From: Fibrella aquatilis
GTDB taxonomy: Bacteria; Bacteroidota; Bacteroidia; Cytophagales; Spirosomataceae
Assembly (NCBI RefSeq): GCF_017353255.1
Contig: NZ_JAFMYU010000019.1
Location: 81,088-145,087 of the forward strand
Length of the DNA: 64,000 nt
Direction of reading: 5' to 3'
Every line of letters starts with the position of its first letter. The first letter of the stretch is position 1. The notes below the pieces were generated by a model that saw only the letters and a program-made list of their open reading frames with translations, was not told the origin of the DNA and did no database searches. Both the position numbers and the translations under genes were made by a program. Shown here piece after piece: positions 63,027 to 64,000 of this stretch.

Positions 63027-63656
63027 ATGCCAAAAGTTAAAGTTAAACGGGCCAGTTCAACAGTCGATATGACGGCGATGTGTGATGTAGCGTTCCTGCT
63101 GCTCACCTTCTTTATCCTTACCGCCCAGTTCCGGTCTCAGGATGCCGCCACCATCGAAACACCTTCGTCTATCTCCAGCATCAAGGTGCCGGACAAGGAC
63201 ATCATGATCATATCGCTGGACAAGCAGGGTAAAGTCTACTTCGGCATCGATGGTCAACCTACTCGTATTGCCATGCTCGAGAATATTGCCGCAGCCAAAG
63301 GCATTTCGTTTACTGACAAGGAAAAGAAAGAATTTTCGTTGTTGAGCAACTTTGGATTACCCATCGCTCAGATGAAGTCGTACCTCAACTTGTCGCATGA
63401 GAAAAAAGCACTGGTTAAAGAGCAGCCAGGTATCCCAACGGATACTACCGGTGCCGGGCCAACTAATGAATTGAAGGAGTGGGTGTATAACGCTCGTAAA
63501 GCCAACAACAACCTGCGTATTGCCCTGAAAGGTGATAACCTGGCTAAGTTTCCGGCTTTCAAGAACGTGTTAGCCACGCTTCAGGCGCAGAATATCAATA
63601 AATTCAACTTGGTTACGGGCACAGAAGCGCCACCAGCCGGTTGGAAAGCAGACTAA
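63027..63656 (+). CDS. ExbD/TolR family biopolymer transport protein
   Basis: 209 aa. N-terminal cytosolic tail, one transmembrane helix with the essential Asp in DMTAMCDVAFLLLTFFIL, then a periplasmic ExbD domain enlarged by about 60 residues compared with the usual about 140. Part of the ExbBD motor with the preceding gene. Its long periplasmic part suggests a lineage-specific role. Confidence 0.92.
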   Translation: MPKVKVKRASSTVDMTAMCDVAFLLLTFFILTAQFRSQDAATIETPSSISSIKVPDKDIMIISLDKQGKVYFGIDGQPTRIAMLENIAAAKGISFTDKEKKEFSLLSNFGLPIAQMKSYLNLSHEKKALVKEQPGIPTDTTGAGPTNELKEWVYNARKANNNLRIALKGDNLAKFPAFKNVLATLQAQNINKFNLVTGTEAPPAGWKAD

Positions 63657-63785
63657 AAGTGGCTGCTTGTCTCTTGGTTAACTTAACTCTTCTTTTTTGT
63701 GGAAACCTTGAGGTGACTGCATCTATAGGGAAACATAGCCAACTAAGTACATAAGCAACCTGTAACACTCTAACATTTTTCCCTC

Positions 63786-64000
63786 ATGGCAGAAATTAAC
63801 ACCGGTGGAGGTGGTGGCAAGAAAGGGGGAGGTAAAGTACGGTCTAAGAAAGCTTCAACGCGTGTCGATATGACGCCGATGGTAGACCTGGGCTTCCTGC
63901 TCATTACCTTCTTTATTCTGGCTACCACCCTCAGCAAGCCATCGTCGATGACGCTGAACGTGCCGGATAAAACAAAAACTGAAGAGACCGAACCTATTAA
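63786..64000 (+). CDS. second ExbD/TolR family protein (partial, runs off the window)
   Basis: First 71 codons seen. [16 protein letters not shown] is a Gly/Lys-rich N-terminus; [22 protein letters not shown] is the ExbD transmembrane helix with the conserved Asp. The C-terminal domain is outside the window. It completes an ExbB-ExbD-ExbD cluster that is likely to use two different ExbD subunits. Confidence 0.92.
   Translation, partial: MAEINTGGGGGKKGGGKVRSKKASTRVDMTPMVDLGFLLITFFILATTLSKPSSMTLNVPDKTKTEETEPI

Overview
This window looks like a chromosomal segment of a Bacteroidota bacterium of the Cytophagales, probably near Spirosoma or Fibrella. The reasons are a PorU/PorV pair of the type IX secretion system (T9SS), a GldH gliding lipoprotein, a secreted protein with a T9SS-type C-terminal sorting domain, DUF4301 and DUF2279 family genes, promoters of the Bacteroidota type (-7 element TAnnTTTG, often no Shine-Dalgarno), and a GC content that looks to be in the mid-fifties. 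I see no tRNA, rRNA, CRISPR array, transposase or prophage. The genus is inference.

Layout. 1-9 kb: the accD 3' end, a radical SAM protein, a T9SS cargo protein, DUF2279, a GNAT acetyltransferase, an enoyl-CoA hydratase, mutL and a tandem rhomboid protease pair. 9-19 kb: arfB, an App1-type phosphatase, a TIGR04282 protein, ridA, a HisKA_2 kinase with a LytTR regulator, gltX, an AIM24-family gene and a methyltransferase. 19-30 kb: LysR, an SGNH hydrolase overlapping a flavin monooxygenase, an Rrf2 regulator, DUF4301, DUF1345, gldH, a Lon N-domain protein, a lipoprotein MsrA, a eukaryote-like nrdB, recX and a DnaQ-like exonuclease. 30-36 kb: nuoK-L-M-N. 36-46 kb: gtrA, a small lipoprotein, a SprT-like gene, porU, porV, an M16-like protein, plsY and an M20 peptidase. 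46-64 kb: a hybrid-propeller histidine kinase, TetR, a GH65 enzyme, an outer-membrane protein divergent from a CzcCBA-type metal efflux operon, an SGNH/DUF11 esterase, and an ExbB-ExbD-ExbD motor cluster that runs off the right end.

The most unusual content is not a gene. At least eleven intergenic spaces between 0.2 and 51 kb are filled with long inverted repeats, mostly built from degenerate 7-bp units. Several also share GC-rich inner modules. The two arms of one element often differ by whole heptamers. The elements start within a few bases of a gene's 3' end, commonly contain the stop codon, and in co-directional pairs end just before the next ATG. One arm encodes the hydrophobic core of the PorU signal peptide. 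Two sit between genes of the nuo cluster. I treat this as the best candidate for an undescribed genetic element in the window.
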